Source of the DNA: Variovorax sp. PBL-E5
GTDB taxonomy: Bacteria > Pseudomonadota > Gammaproteobacteria > Burkholderiales > Burkholderiaceae_C
Length of the DNA: 64,000 nucleotides
NCBI RefSeq assembly: GCF_901827185.1
Contig: NZ_LR594671.1
Span: 4,954,001 to 5,018,000, forward strand
Direction: 5' to 3'
This document shows, piece after piece, positions 51,776 to 60,045 of the stretch (positions are counted from its first letter, which is position 1; the number at the start of each line of letters is the position of its first letter). The translations under genes and the position numbers were made by a program. Below the pieces are notes generated by a model. The model was not told where the DNA came from and ran no database searches. It saw only the letters and a program-made list of their open reading frames with translations.

Positions 51776-52103
51776 CTAAGAGCGTGTAGCTGCCGCGAGC
51801 CGTAAAGTTCCCGCCACCTCGTCGGGTTCGCGGAACGTCAGCCAATAGAGGCGCAGAAACTGGCTATTAGCTGGTGAACTCGCGGTGAGGGGAACGTGAC
51901 GTGCAATGCCTTGTCGCAGATCTGCGAGTTCGGTTCCAAGCTGATCCATCGACTGCAAAAGGGCGACCCCATGACTTACGAACACTCGCCCTGCCGCGGT
52001 CGGGACCATGCCACGTGCATGACGTTCAAAGAGAGCATCGCCAGTTCCCTCTTCTAGGTCGCGAATGCGTCTACTTGCGGCGGCTAAGGCGAGGTTGGCC
52101 AGT
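51776..52103 (-). pseudogene. LysR-type regulator gene fragment
   Basis: Minus-strand codons from about 52103 read NLALAAASRRIRDLEEGTGD, then ALFERHARGMVPTAAGRVFVSHG and LLQSMDQLGTELADLRQG, the second half of a LysR HTH and its linker helix. The first ~25-30 residues of the HTH and everything after residue ~105 are missing: the frame ends at a TAG (51776-51778) following unrelated residues. It is a remnant next to the relaxase gene's 3' end. Confidence 0.6.
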
Positions 52104-52138
52104 TAATCAATCAGTGTGTCCAGGCACGATCGACAACA

Positions 52139-54088
52139 TCACAGACCAATCGCGCGCGTTCGGGCAAGTTGCCATGTGACCGACTGACCGCGCACAACGG
52201 CAGACACTTGCTGTCCAAGCTTCTGTTCGACCACAGGCCGCCACGGCACAAGGCGGAAACCCATGCCGTTATCCAGCATCGCAAATCGGCCGCTGGCCAG
52301 CAGGATCGAGCGGCGGTAGATGCCGGTTGCGTGCTCGCTATCCTGCAGCGGGCGGTAGGTTTGTCCGGTCTGCTGCTCCAGCGCTTTGCCGGCCGCTGTC
52401 AGCTCTCGGTCGCGCAGAGCCGCAAGCAGGTTGTTCGCGGGAACCGCGCGCTGGCCATGCCATTCGGCAAGTCCCTTCGTAGCGAGAAAGTCGACACGGG
52501 CGCGTATCGCATCACGCACTTGAGCCCCAAAGCCTTGGCCGGACACAGTCGAAGCATCGCCTACCAACTGCTTGTCCAGCCAAGTGGCGCCGATGGCGCG
52601 TACCTGTTGATCGATCGGCAGATGCGATCGCAGCTCGATCGCGAGTCCGGAAGACTTCTGAGCATCATGTTGCCTGGCCTTCTGCAGCAGATCCGGCGGT
52701 ACCTTCCAAACGCCATCGGCGATGCGCTCCACGATGCCAGCGCGGCGCAGCGCTTCGAGCCGGCTCACGTGCGCATCGACAGTGGATTGCGGGTCGTTGT
52801 CGCTGGCTTGCTTCAGTTGCGCTACGTGGTCGACGGTTTTGTAAAGACCATCTCGCGCGACGTCTGCGATGTGGCGGTCCACAGGCTTCTCCTGCCCAGG
52901 CGGCCGCGCCTCCACGATGCCGTGCACGGGCAGTGCTGCGAGGTCGGTGCCGGCTGGCAGCTTCAGGTAGTGCGCCCGCCCGTCAATGCCATCGACCACC
53001 AAGTAGCTGCGGTCATGCAGTTCGTCGGCCAGACCCTTGCCCGCGATCCGGCCAATGATGGGGGAAATTCGCCGCTCGTCGATCACGCACTCTCGCCGCT
53101 GCCCATTGAGCGCACGGCGCACCGTCTCCAGCGCATCTTCGCGCTGGCCCATGGCGTCAAGTGTGGCGGCCATCCCTGGCTGGAGCTTCCACCGATTCGC
53201 ATTCATCCTTTCGGCCAGGCACATGCGTTCGAGCCGCTGCAGCCGTGCCCGCAGTGCGTTCTGACGCGGCCGGTCTTGCGGGTTGCCCGTCAGGTCGATG
53301 CCATCGGCGCCAGCTTGCCGGATCAGCGCCCGGTCCAGGCTGGTAAGCCGCTGCTGGTCGACCTCCCGCAGCAGGCTCTGAGAGATCTCCGCCTCGGTGC
53401 GCGGCCCCAGCCATTCGGTGGCGATTTCGCTGGCGCGTAGGCGCATGCCGTGGGCCATGTAGTCGGGGGCGATCACGAGATCTTCCCTGCCGCTGGCAGG
53501 CCCGCCCGTATGGCCATTCAACACGATGTGGGTGTGCGGATTGTCTGTGTCCCAATGGTCTACGGCCACCCAGTCCAGTCGGGTCTCCAGGTCGATCTCC
53601 ATGCGGCGCATCAGCTGGCGGGTGAAGCCCATCAGGTCTTTCAGTTCCAACCCATCCTCGGTCGAGACGATGAAGCGGAACTGATGGCGGTCGTTCTGCC
53701 CCCGCTCCTGAAAGGCCTTGATGTCGGCCGCATCGGTGTCAGCGCCGTAGGCCTGGCCCTTCTGCCCATCGCGTGTAACGCCGTCGCGCTCGATGTAGCG
53801 CAGGTGCACGGCCACAGAGTTCGGACTGGCGCGTCGGAGTGCGACGTAGCGGGATTTGACGACTACTCGCCGCGCGTTCGGCCCCAGGCGCTGGCCGGCC
53901 ATGGAGGCAGCGACGCGGCCGCGTCCAAATGTGTTGGCGGGTCTACCAAGGCTCTTGCCCGACGGCCTTGCCCCGGTCTTCGACACCTGCTTGAGCACCT
54001 GCGAAACGAAGCGCTGCGAGCGCGGTCCACCGCGCGACTTCTGCGCCGCGGGCTTGACGCGAAAGCGATCCTCTTCATTGCCAGCCAT
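52139..54088 (-). CDS. rlxS: VirD2/TraI-type relaxase with DUF3363
   Basis: 649 aa. An N-terminal basic region with KSRYVALRRASPNSVAVHLRYIERDGVTRDG (motif I area) is followed by a histidine-triad motif III DHWDTDNPHTHIVLNG at ~175-190 and a C-terminal DUF3363-type region. Relaxases of this MOBP-like family nick oriT and pilot the single strand through the type IV channel. The catalytic tyrosine is probably in YVALRR. The symbol follows Tn4371-type ICE usage and is provisional. Next gene upstream is traF, after a 372-bp gap with repeats. Confidence 0.85.
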   Translation of the reverse strand: MAGNEEDRFRVKPAAQKSRGGPRSQRFVSQVLKQVSKTGARPSGKSLGRPANTFGRGRVAASMAGQRLGPNARRVVVKSRYVALRRASPNSVAVHLRYIERDGVTRDGQKGQAYGADTDAADIKAFQERGQNDRHQFRFIVSTEDGLELKDLMGFTRQLMRRMEIDLETRLDWVAVDHWDTDNPHTHIVLNGHTGGPASGREDLVIAPDYMAHGMRLRASEIATEWLGPRTEAEISQSLLREVDQQRLTSLDRALIRQAGADGIDLTGNPQDRPRQNALRARLQRLERMCLAERMNANRWKLQPGMAATLDAMGQREDALETVRRALNGQRRECVIDERRISPIIGRIAGKGLADELHDRSYLVVDGIDGRAHYLKLPAGTDLAALPVHGIVEARPPGQEKPVDRHIADVARDGLYKTVDHVAQLKQASDNDPQSTVDAHVSRLEALRRAGIVERIADGVWKVPPDLLQKARQHDAQKSSGLAIELRSHLPIDQQVRAIGATWLDKQLVGDASTVSGQGFGAQVRDAIRARVDFLATKGLAEWHGQRAVPANNLLAALRDRELTAAGKALEQQTGQTYRPLQDSEHATGIYRRSILLASGRFAMLDNGMGFRLVPWRPVVEQKLGQQVSAVVRGQSVTWQLARTRAIGL

Positions 54089-54338
54089 GAAGACCCCAAC
54101 GCACCCTGGCGCAGCGCATCAGAAACGGCACACAGCAATCGCCGCTGCAGTGCGGATTCCCGCATCTGCGCGGCACGCGCGGCAGTCCTTGCGGTGCCGC
54201 CGCAAGCCCACGTGCAGACTGTCTTCGAGGGGCTCGACGTGCCACCCCTTTTATCTGGCCCTCCGTCTCCGCCTTCCGCATCCGCTCCCGGCTCCGACCA
54301 GCTGCCAGCCGCGCACAAGGTGCGCACCGCTGCCTGAA

Positions 54339-54403
54339 GTGCAGCGACGGTGCAGCGCAACCTGCACGCTGGCGGCGGGCTCCCTGCACGATGGAGTGCA
54401 GCG
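54339..54403. repeat. Repeat cluster upstream of the relaxase gene, possible oriT
   Basis: The gap 54089-54460 has no supported gene. It contains GTGCAGCG three times in direct orientation (54339-54346, 54350-54357, 54396-54403) and CTGCAC twice in inverse (54362-54367, 54384-54389). The last pair forms the perfect hairpin CTGCAC-N6-GTGCAG at 54384-54401. Repeat clusters next to relaxase genes are typical of origins of transfer. A nic site is not identified. Confidence 0.4.
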
Positions 54404-54460
54404 CAGACGCATGCCGGGCTGCAGTTCGGCGGCGTGTCTGATGACGCGAGAGAACCAAGC

Positions 54461-54994
54461 TCATGGCGCGCTCCAGGTCCACAGTGGGCGCGCGATGCCC
54501 AGGACGGCGGACGCGGCGATGGGGCCGAAGTAACGGCTGTCGAACGACGCCGGGTTCGTGTCGGTGAGCAAGAACAGTTCGCCATCGGAAAGGCGACGGC
54601 ATTGTGACCAGGATTGCAGCGGCCGGTGCGCACCGTCATGCATCCGAGCGGTTGCCACCACTGAGCCGTCGATGTGCACGCGATGCTCGTGAACGCACAC
54701 TGATTGCGGCGCAACGGCGCCGATGCGCTTGAGAATCGGCACGCCGTTCGGAAGGTAGCCGCGCTGTCCCGCGAACGAGGCCACGTCAGCGGGAAGCCGA
54801 GCCAGCACGATGCTGCCGACGTGCAGCGAGGCCGCGTTGTCGATGCTACCGATTCGGTACCAGCCGCGAGGCACGCTGTCCGTCGGGTTGTAGACCACGA
54901 ACACATTCCCACGCGCCGACATCGGCATGAATGCCGGCGCGCACAGCGCAGCCAGGCCAATGCCCATGCCGGCGAAGAGCGAACGCCGGCTCAT
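54461..54994 (-). CDS. traF: Conjugative transfer signal peptidase TraF (S26 family)
   Basis: 177 aa. An N-terminal membrane/signal helix (SLFAGMGIGLAALCAPAFM) precedes NPTDSVPRGWYRIG, with the catalytic Ser, and ILKRIGAVAPQSV, with the general-base Lys. The C-terminal LLTDTNPASFDSRYFGPI is the S26 'D-SRYFG' box. TraF processes and cyclises the TrbC pilin in RP4-like systems. It overlaps the DUF2840 gene by 4 bp. Confidence 0.9.
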   Translation of the reverse strand: MSRRSLFAGMGIGLAALCAPAFMPMSARGNVFVVYNPTDSVPRGWYRIGSIDNAASLHVGSIVLARLPADVASFAGQRGYLPNGVPILKRIGAVAPQSVCVHEHRVHIDGSVVATARMHDGAHRPLQSWSQCRRLSDGELFLLTDTNPASFDSRYFGPIAASAVLGIARPLWTWSAP

Positions 54995-55509
54995 CTCAAC
55001 GCTCCTCGCGCAAGATGCGCCGCATGCCGCTCGGTGCTGTAGTCCGGCAGCGACTGGCGTGCTGCCAGCCGGTTTCCAACCGTGCGCCAGTACGTGGCGG
55101 CAACTGCGGCCGGTTCGATGCCCAGCGCTTCGATGGCGTCGATCACTTCGAGCACCGGCTTGACTTGGTGCTCGCCATCGGCGCGCAGCAGGATGTGCGC
55201 GCCGGGCGTTACGCCGGCGATGCGTTGCGCGCTATCGAACGGCATCGGCGCCTGCACCACCATGAGTTGCCAGAGCGCCGTGCCGTAGTCATTGCCGATC
55301 CACTTCACGCGGCAGCAGACTGCGTTGGGCTCGAAAGTCGCCACGCGCCGCCAGCGGTCCACCACCGTCTCGCGAACCGGCTGTCCGAAGCGCAGCCAGA
55401 CGTTGACGCGATGCTCGACGAAGGCGAGCGAGACCCGCATAGGGACAGGCCGTGGCGGCGGAACGGCCTGGGGCCAAGGCTGCACAGTGATGGGTAGCAA
55501 TTGCGTCAT
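54991..55509 (-). CDS. DUF2840 domain protein
   Basis: 172 aa. An N-terminal VSLAFVEHRVNVWLRFGQP is followed by a compact alpha/beta domain (FEPNAVCCRVKWIGNDYGTALWQL), PGAHILLRADGEHQVKPVLEVID, and a C-terminal helical stretch ending HAAHLARGALR. DUF2840 genes sit between parA and traF in this ICE family; no biochemical role is known. Overlaps on both sides (4 bp each) place it in a parA-RHH-DUF2840-traF transcription unit. Confidence 0.8.
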   Translation of the reverse strand: MTQLLPITVQPWPQAVPPPRPVPMRVSLAFVEHRVNVWLRFGQPVRETVVDRWRRVATFEPNAVCCRVKWIGNDYGTALWQLMVVQAPMPFDSAQRIAGVTPGAHILLRADGEHQVKPVLEVIDAIEALGIEPAAVAATYWRTVGNRLAARQSLPDYSTERHAAHLARGALR

Positions 55510-55769
55510 GGCTGTCCTCTGCCATACTCGCGCTCCAGCAGCTCCCGTAGCATCTCGGCCGCAGTCACACCGCGTTCAAAGGCGATTATCTTGATACGCC
55601 CCCGCAGCGCGGGCGTCACGTCAATGGTGAGGCGCGCGGTGTAGATCGACGCCCTCACGGCGACCTCTAGTGCGTCGGCCCGGCGCACCCAGGTCGATGC
55701 CGGATCGACGGCCGGCTTGCGGCCGATTTCGGAGCGCTTCGGCGTTGCAGATGACGCTGATACCGTCAT
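55506..55769 (-). CDS. Small ribbon-helix-helix partition-type protein
   Basis: 87 aa from ATG 55767-55769, overlapping the parA stop by 4 bp. A disordered basic N-terminus (KRSEIGRKPAVDPASTWVRR) is followed by RLTIDVTPALRGRIKIIAFERGVTAAEMLRELLEREY, a clear ribbon-helix-helix. In size and position it resembles ParG-type centromere-binding partners of ParA. A separate ParB-like gene is present at 62.9 kb, so the exact role is uncertain. Confidence 0.7.
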   Translation of the reverse strand: MTVSASSATPKRSEIGRKPAVDPASTWVRRADALEVAVRASIYTARLTIDVTPALRGRIKIIAFERGVTAAEMLRELLEREYGRGQP

Positions 55770-56515
55770 CGCAGCATCTCCTGCACTGCTTGCGCCAGTG
55801 CCGCGATCTCGCGCGCGGCCGCGCACTTCGGCGCGGCTTCGCATGCCAGCCGCCCGGCAGCCACGCTGTCGGCGAACACGATGCGCTGCGAGACTTCGAT
55901 CTGCAGCGCGGCAAACGGCTGGTCGATCAGCGCGGCGCGTGCTTCGCGGCCGATCACCGTGCCGACCACGCGCCGGTTGATGACGAAGGCCGCGCGAAGC
56001 TGCGGCCTGAATACCCGGGCCTCGGCTATGAGCGTCACCATCTCATGGCTGGCCCACACATCGTACGCGCTGGGCTGAACCGGAATCAGCACCAGGTCGG
56101 CGGCCAGCAGCGCGGAGCGCGCGAGGGCCGCGACCCGTGGCGGGCCGTCGATCACGACGAAGTCCGCCTCCAGGGCGATCTGGGGCGCTTCCTGATGCAG
56201 CGAGTCCCTCGCCAACCCGAACACACCGTAGAGCCGTCCCTGACCGTTCTGCATCCGCCGTTGCGCCCAGTCGAGCGCAGAGCCCTGCGGATCGGCGTCG
56301 AGCAGCGTCACGCGGCTTCCCGCCATCGCCAGCTCGCCCGCCAGATGCGTGGCAAGCGTGGTCTTGCCCGCACCGCCTTTCTGATTCAGCAATGCGATCA
56401 CCTTGCCAGGTCGGTCTTGTCTTCCTGACAAGCGGTTTTCGGCTGTTCGGACTGCATCCAGCGAGGCACTGCCCGCCTTTTGAGCAGTTTCGTTTCGCGC
56501 GCGCGTGACTTCCAT
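55766..56515 (-). CDS. parA: ParA family partition ATPase
   Basis: 249 aa. Deviant Walker A LLNQKGGAGKTTLATHLAGEL (~42-62), LLDADPQGSALDWAQRR and Walker B DFVVIDGPPR. The first ~38 residues (METHIONINE then EVTRARNETAQKAGS) precede the usual VIALLNQKGG start and may be an extension or upstream sequence; many family members start just before VIALLN. ParA helps keep the excised or replicating element in daughter cells. It starts 20 bp after repA. Confidence 0.9.
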   Translation of the reverse strand: MEVTRARNETAQKAGSASLDAVRTAENRLSGRQDRPGKVIALLNQKGGAGKTTLATHLAGELAMAGSRVTLLDADPQGSALDWAQRRMQNGQGRLYGVFGLARDSLHQEAPQIALEADFVVIDGPPRVAALARSALLAADLVLIPVQPSAYDVWASHEMVTLIAEARVFRPQLRAAFVINRRVVGTVIGREARAALIDQPFAALQIEVSQRIVFADSVAAGRLACEAAPKCAAAREIAALAQAVQEMLR

Positions 56516-56535
56516 TTATGTATCCCTTTAGATGT

Positions 56536-57540
56536 TTAGGGAAGCCCGAAACCATTGCTGGGAGCGGCTTGCGGGCTGTTTGGCGCCGGTGATCCACCGA
56601 TAGTTGCGCCGGTGATCCACCGAGTCTCGTGCCGGTGATCCACCGAGCCCGTCCCCACGACATCCCCAGGTTCTTCAACAGAAGCGGTGGATAAGTCGGT
56701 CATCGATGTGTTGCTTGTGCAAGGGCGGAAGGCCAGCCATTCGGAGCCGCCGCTGCGTTCGATCGCCAGGCGGTATCCCGGCAGCGCTTGGCGTAGTGCA
56801 AGGCCGCGCACATGCGCGGCGAAATCGCGGGAGCGTTGGAGCGCGCCGGACTTCAAGTACAGGTGACGTATTTCGAAACGCCATCCACTAGGTTGCCGCC
56901 CGCCGTGCTTGCGCACCAGCCGGTACAACCAGCGCTCGATGCCGCCTGAAAGCCGGAAATACGTGGGATCAAGCGTGAGCACCAGCGCCTCGTCCATCAC
57001 GCCGGTGAAGAACCAGTCGGCCAGGATCAGCTCGATGCCGTCGGAGCGCCCATCGGGCCGGATGTATTCCCTCCACTCGTTGATCCATGAGAAGCGGTGC
57101 ACCCGCTTGCCGCCGTTCGGGCGCTCGCGCTGGCGCAGCGTCGTGGCAACAGTGGTGGACTGCAGCCGGTCGAGCGCGGCGCGTAGCGCCAGGTAGTCGC
57201 TGCGGCCGGTACCCCGCCGCGCAAAGCGCAGGATCTCGTAAGGGGTGGCCACCATCAGGCGCGAAGGCGCGATGCCTTCCTTCTTCGCCTGGATGATCTG
57301 GCTGGCGGCCCAGATCAGCACGTCGGCGTCCCAAATGGTGGCGATGCCGTGCTCGGGCACGCCCTCGACGGTGAGCGTGATGCCGCCAGCCTCGAAGCGG
57401 ATCGGTACGATGCGCGGCGACTTGGCCAGGGAGAAGAAGGGGTAGGCCATGAGGTCCTGCGAATCGCGCAGCGCCATGTCGCCGTGCGGCAGCGCGCGGA
57501 ACAATGTGAGCTGTTCGCGTTCGCTCAGGCGCCTTGACAT
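56536..57540 (-). CDS. repA: Replication initiator protein RepA
   Basis: 334 aa from ATG 57538-57540 (MSRRLSEREQLTLFRALPHGDMALRDSQ). The replication-initiator domain shows FFSLAKSPRIVPIRFEAGGI, TIWDADVLIWAASQI and FRLSGGIERWLYRLVRKHGG. The last ~45 codons (from TASVEEPGD) are read through the iteron array and may be a dispensable tail. RepA would support plasmid-like replication of the excised element, known for some ICEs. The much longer open frame to 58005 crosses neighbouring genes and is rejected. Confidence 0.88.
   Translation of the reverse strand: MSRRLSEREQLTLFRALPHGDMALRDSQDLMAYPFFSLAKSPRIVPIRFEAGGITLTVEGVPEHGIATIWDADVLIWAASQIIQAKKEGIAPSRLMVATPYEILRFARRGTGRSDYLALRAALDRLQSTTVATTLRQRERPNGGKRVHRFSWINEWREYIRPDGRSDGIELILADWFFTGVMDEALVLTLDPTYFRLSGGIERWLYRLVRKHGGRQPSGWRFEIRHLYLKSGALQRSRDFAAHVRGLALRQALPGYRLAIERSGGSEWLAFRPCTSNTSMTDLSTASVEEPGDVVGTGSVDHRHETRWITGATIGGSPAPNSPQAAPSNGFGLP
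56585..56646. repeat. Three iterons with 23-bp period within the 3' end of repA
   Basis: GCCGGTGATCCACCGA occurs exactly three times at 56585-56600, 56608-56623 and 56631-56646, start to start 23 bp apart (about two helical turns). Direct repeats of this spacing beside repA are the hallmark of RepA-binding iterons in a replication origin. Each repeat also contains the short inverted pair GGTG/CACC. Confidence 0.75.
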
Positions 57541-57566
57541 GCGGTGTTGCCCCCTCGTGCGGCCAG

Positions 57567-57875
57567 TCAGCGCACGGAGTCGCGCTGCACGTAGCCGGGG
57601 TCCGAGGTCATGTCGTAAGCGCGGCTGTCGGCCCAGGCACGCAGGTCGGCGGCCGCGTACACGACGCGTGCGCCGAACTTGCGGAACCGAGGACCACCGC
57701 CCAGTACGCGCTGCTTCTCCAGCGTACGCGGTGACAACCGCAGGAAGGCACCGGCTTCGTCGGTGGTCAGAAACTCGGAATTGGCCGGCGCAGGCGGCAC
57801 CGCAGCAGGCTGCGGCGCAGCCGCAGCGGCCGGGCGGGAAGAGAGAGAACTGCCAGCTGTCATGACGGACTCCAT
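57567..57875 (-). CDS. Helix-turn-helix DNA-binding protein (AlpA/excisionase-like)
   Basis: 102 aa. An Ala/Pro-rich N-terminus (~30 residues) is followed by a MerR-like winged HTH: FLTTDEAGAFLRLSPRTLEKQRVLGGGPRF, RKFGARVVYAAADLRAWADS. This 'DEAA.hL.hS..TL...R..G.GP.....g....Y...DL..W' pattern is that of excisionase/AlpA regulators. It directly precedes repA and probably regulates replication or excision. ATG at 57863 is an alternative start. Confidence 0.8.
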   Translation of the reverse strand: MESVMTAGSSLSSRPAAAAAPQPAAVPPAPANSEFLTTDEAGAFLRLSPRTLEKQRVLGGGPRFRKFGARVVYAAADLRAWADSRAYDMTSDPGYVQRDSVR

Positions 57876-57955
57876 CGCTGTCGATGGGCCGCAAACCGTT
57901 TGCGGCCCGATGGAGGCAGTCTCGGAAACCTGGCCCGATCGGGGCAGGGAGAAAT

Positions 57956-58754
57956 TCAGGGCACCGGTTCGTCTCCGGGGTGCTTCGCTGGGAGAGGCAG
58001 CACACCGGCCATGGCTAGGTAGCCGCCGTTCATGAATGCCTCTGCACGCCGCAGAAGGTGCCGTACCTGCGCGCGCAGCTCTCCATCCTCATGCCATCGC
58101 AGAACGACGGCTTCGAGACCGAACAAGGCTTGGGCGATGTCACGATGTGACGCGCCCGCCTGCGCGGCATCGAGCGCGTGCAAAGCGCGCAGGTGCAGAA
58201 GCGCGGCCCGAGTCACTGATCGTGCGGGATTCACCTGCGGCGTATGGCCTTCCAAGGCCTGCGCCTGCGCATTGAAGGCGTCGAGCTGGCCGCGCAGGCG
58301 CGGCGTCAGCGGAACGGCACTCGCGTAAGCGGTGCCGTCAGCAAGAGCACCCGACAGCGACAAGCGCATGCGCTGGGCACTGAGATCGACTGTCATCGAC
58401 AAGTCGGGACCGTCAAGCGCCAAGCGCTTGCGGCCGGGGATTCGCCACAGATCGAATAGGCAGGCAGCTGCATCGTGCGCGCGCGCAGCACGCACATGCA
58501 GCAACCCGTCAGAGGACGACAGCCACAGCGGATGCGCACAGTGGCCGTCCAAGTCGGGATCTTCGGCGACATCGCAACCCCCAGCGGGCAAACGACACCA
58601 CGCGCTTCCGGCGCGCCCAATCTGAGCGGTAGTCCGGATGACGACGCAAGTACTCCCAGGCAACGCCCGAGTCGTCCAGGTCCAGCACGTAGAGGTAGGC
58701 GGCCGACACGCCCCACGGCGCATAGGGTAGGTCTTCGGAATCGGGTTTCGACAT
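57956..58754 (-). pseudogene. DUF2285-type regulatory protein gene, frameshifted
   Basis: It starts at ATG 58752-58754 after AGGAGG with SKPDSEDLPYAPWGVSAAY and continues to HPDYRSDWARR, the usual N-terminal domain of these ICE proteins. From there the homologous continuation (SAWCRLPAGGCDVAEDPDLDG, ... DLSMTVDLSAQRMRLSLSG, ending PAKHPGDEPVP) lies in a different frame and runs to 57956. The switch falls near 58600-58620. It may be a one-base indel, a sequencing error or, less likely, recoding. The C-terminal DUF2285 helical domain is intact. Confidence 0.65.
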
Positions 58755-58853
58755 GGAGTCCTCCTTTGGAGGAACCCTGCCACAGGAGAGAAGAAGCAGA
58801 GTCGCCTTTGGGGCGACCATTCATCGCGCGGTTAGCGATTTTGCGGAAACGCG

Positions 58854-59195
58854 CTAGTCGTTGATCGAACCGTCGCGCTGTGCGTCGGCCAGGTAAGCCG
58901 TAAGCGTTTGGCGAGGCTTGAAGTGCGGATCGGCCACGATGGGCATGCCCCGCGGCCCGCGCACGCCTTCGAGGGCCGAGAGGCTGACGTGCCCCAGCTC
59001 AGGACTGCCGGTGCCGGCGTCGCACAGGCCGTAGGCCTTGTCCCCACCGGCGTCCAGCTCGGTCAGCAGCCAGGCCGCACCGGCGTCCAGTGCGTAGAGC
59101 TTGACGACGGGTAGGGGGTCAAGCCTTTCCCCCCGCGCCCGCGCGGCACCGTTGGCCAGCATCTGGCTCCGCTGCTCGTCTGTGAGAAATGACAT
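58854..59195 (-). CDS. DUF2958 domain protein, copy 1
   Basis: 113 aa. The family core is LDPLPVVKLYALDAGAAWLL, then TELDAGGDKAYGLCDAGTGSPELGHVSLSALEGVRG and DPHFKPRQTLTAYL. DUF2958 proteins are widespread in conjugative elements and their function is unknown. A second copy lies at 59698-60045 on the same strand, with an XRE regulator between them. By eye the two share over half their residues. Confidence 0.85.
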   Translation of the reverse strand: MSFLTDEQRSQMLANGAARARGERLDPLPVVKLYALDAGAAWLLTELDAGGDKAYGLCDAGTGSPELGHVSLSALEGVRGPRGMPIVADPHFKPRQTLTAYLADAQRDGSIND

Positions 59196-59362
59196 GTCTT
59201 CTTTGTGAGGTAATTACATCCTAATGTGGCCCCGGCATAAGGCAAGCGGGATACCGATCACTTCCAACCAATGCCATGACGGCCCCCAGGTATCGATTGT
59301 CTTAGAACTTTGAGTTAAAGATAACGTGGTTTTAATGTACGTCAAACACGACGCTTCTGTGT

Positions 59363-59656
59363 ATGCAGAAGCAAGGAATACAGCGCGGTCGGCCGACCGG
59401 CGCAACAACGTTTGAGGCGGTCCCCGCACGGGCCTTTGGCGAAGCTGTCCGCAGCCTGCGCACCGAGGACGGAATCGCCCAGGAAACCCTGGCCCACCTG
59501 GCCGGCATCGAGCGCTCGCACATGGGAAAGATTGAGCGAGGCGAACACATGCCCACCTTGGCCATGATCTTGAGGATCGCCCGCGCGCTGGGCCGCAGCG
59601 CGGGCGAACTGATGCTGGAAACCGAGGCCCGCCTCGCCACGGACGAGAATAAATAG
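59363..59656 (+). CDS. XRE family helix-turn-helix regulator
   Basis: 97 aa. EAVRSLRTEDGIAQETLAHL, AGIERSHMGKIERGEHMPTL and IARALGRSAGELM form a complete XRE domain. An N-terminal QKQGIQRGRPTGATTFE arm is basic. No ribosome-binding site precedes ATG 59363, so it may be leaderless. AACT-TTG-AGTT (59308-59318 region) upstream is a small inverted repeat that could be its operator. It lies between the two DUF2958 genes on the other strand. Confidence 0.82.
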   Translation: MQKQGIQRGRPTGATTFEAVPARAFGEAVRSLRTEDGIAQETLAHLAGIERSHMGKIERGEHMPTLAMILRIARALGRSAGELMLETEARLATDENK

Positions 59657-59697
59657 AGCCAGTGGGCCGCGGCGTCACCCACAGCCCATGACGCCTG

Positions 59698-60045
59698 CTA
59701 CGCCACGATGCGCCCGGCCGATCGAGCCTCACGCGCGTACACACTCAGACGCTTCTGCGCTTGGAAGTGAAGGTCCCGTTCCACAGGAAGCCCCAGCCGG
59801 CCGCGCACTGCGGCGATCTCTGCCAAGCTGACCCAACCCAACTCAGGGAAACCCAAGCCCAGGTCGCACAGCCCGAATGCGTGGTCGTGATCGTCGGGAT
59901 CGATCTCTGTCAGTAGCCAGGTCGCGCCGGCGTCAGGGGTGAACAACTTGACCACGGGAGCGGGGTCGAAGTTTTCTTGCCCGAGGGACTGGCGGCCGTT
60001 GGCCAGCAGCTGCACAAGTTGTTCGTCAGCGATGAGTTTCGTCAC
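59698..60045 (-). CDS. DUF2958 domain protein, copy 2
   Basis: 115 aa: FDPAPVVKLFTPDAGATWLLTEIDPDDHDHAFGLCDLGLGFPELGWV, AEIAAVRGRLGLPVERDLHF. It is the typical DUF2958 and a paralogue of the gene at 58854-59195. The product is acidic and cytosolic. An AGGAG-like stretch (TAGGAGAAGACC on the minus strand) precedes the ATG. Confidence 0.85.
   Translation of the reverse strand: MTKLIADEQLVQLLANGRQSLGQENFDPAPVVKLFTPDAGATWLLTEIDPDDHDHAFGLCDLGLGFPELGWVSLAEIAAVRGRLGLPVERDLHFQAQKRLSVYAREARSAGRIVA

Noticed and set aside
52169..54337. Long plus-strand frames opposite the relaxase gene
   Set aside because: Antisense shadows. The minus frame carries the relaxase histidine-triad motif.
56536..58005. 489-codon form of repA
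   Set aside because: The added 155 codons overlap the HTH gene and lack similarity. ATG 57540 gives the standard RepA start.
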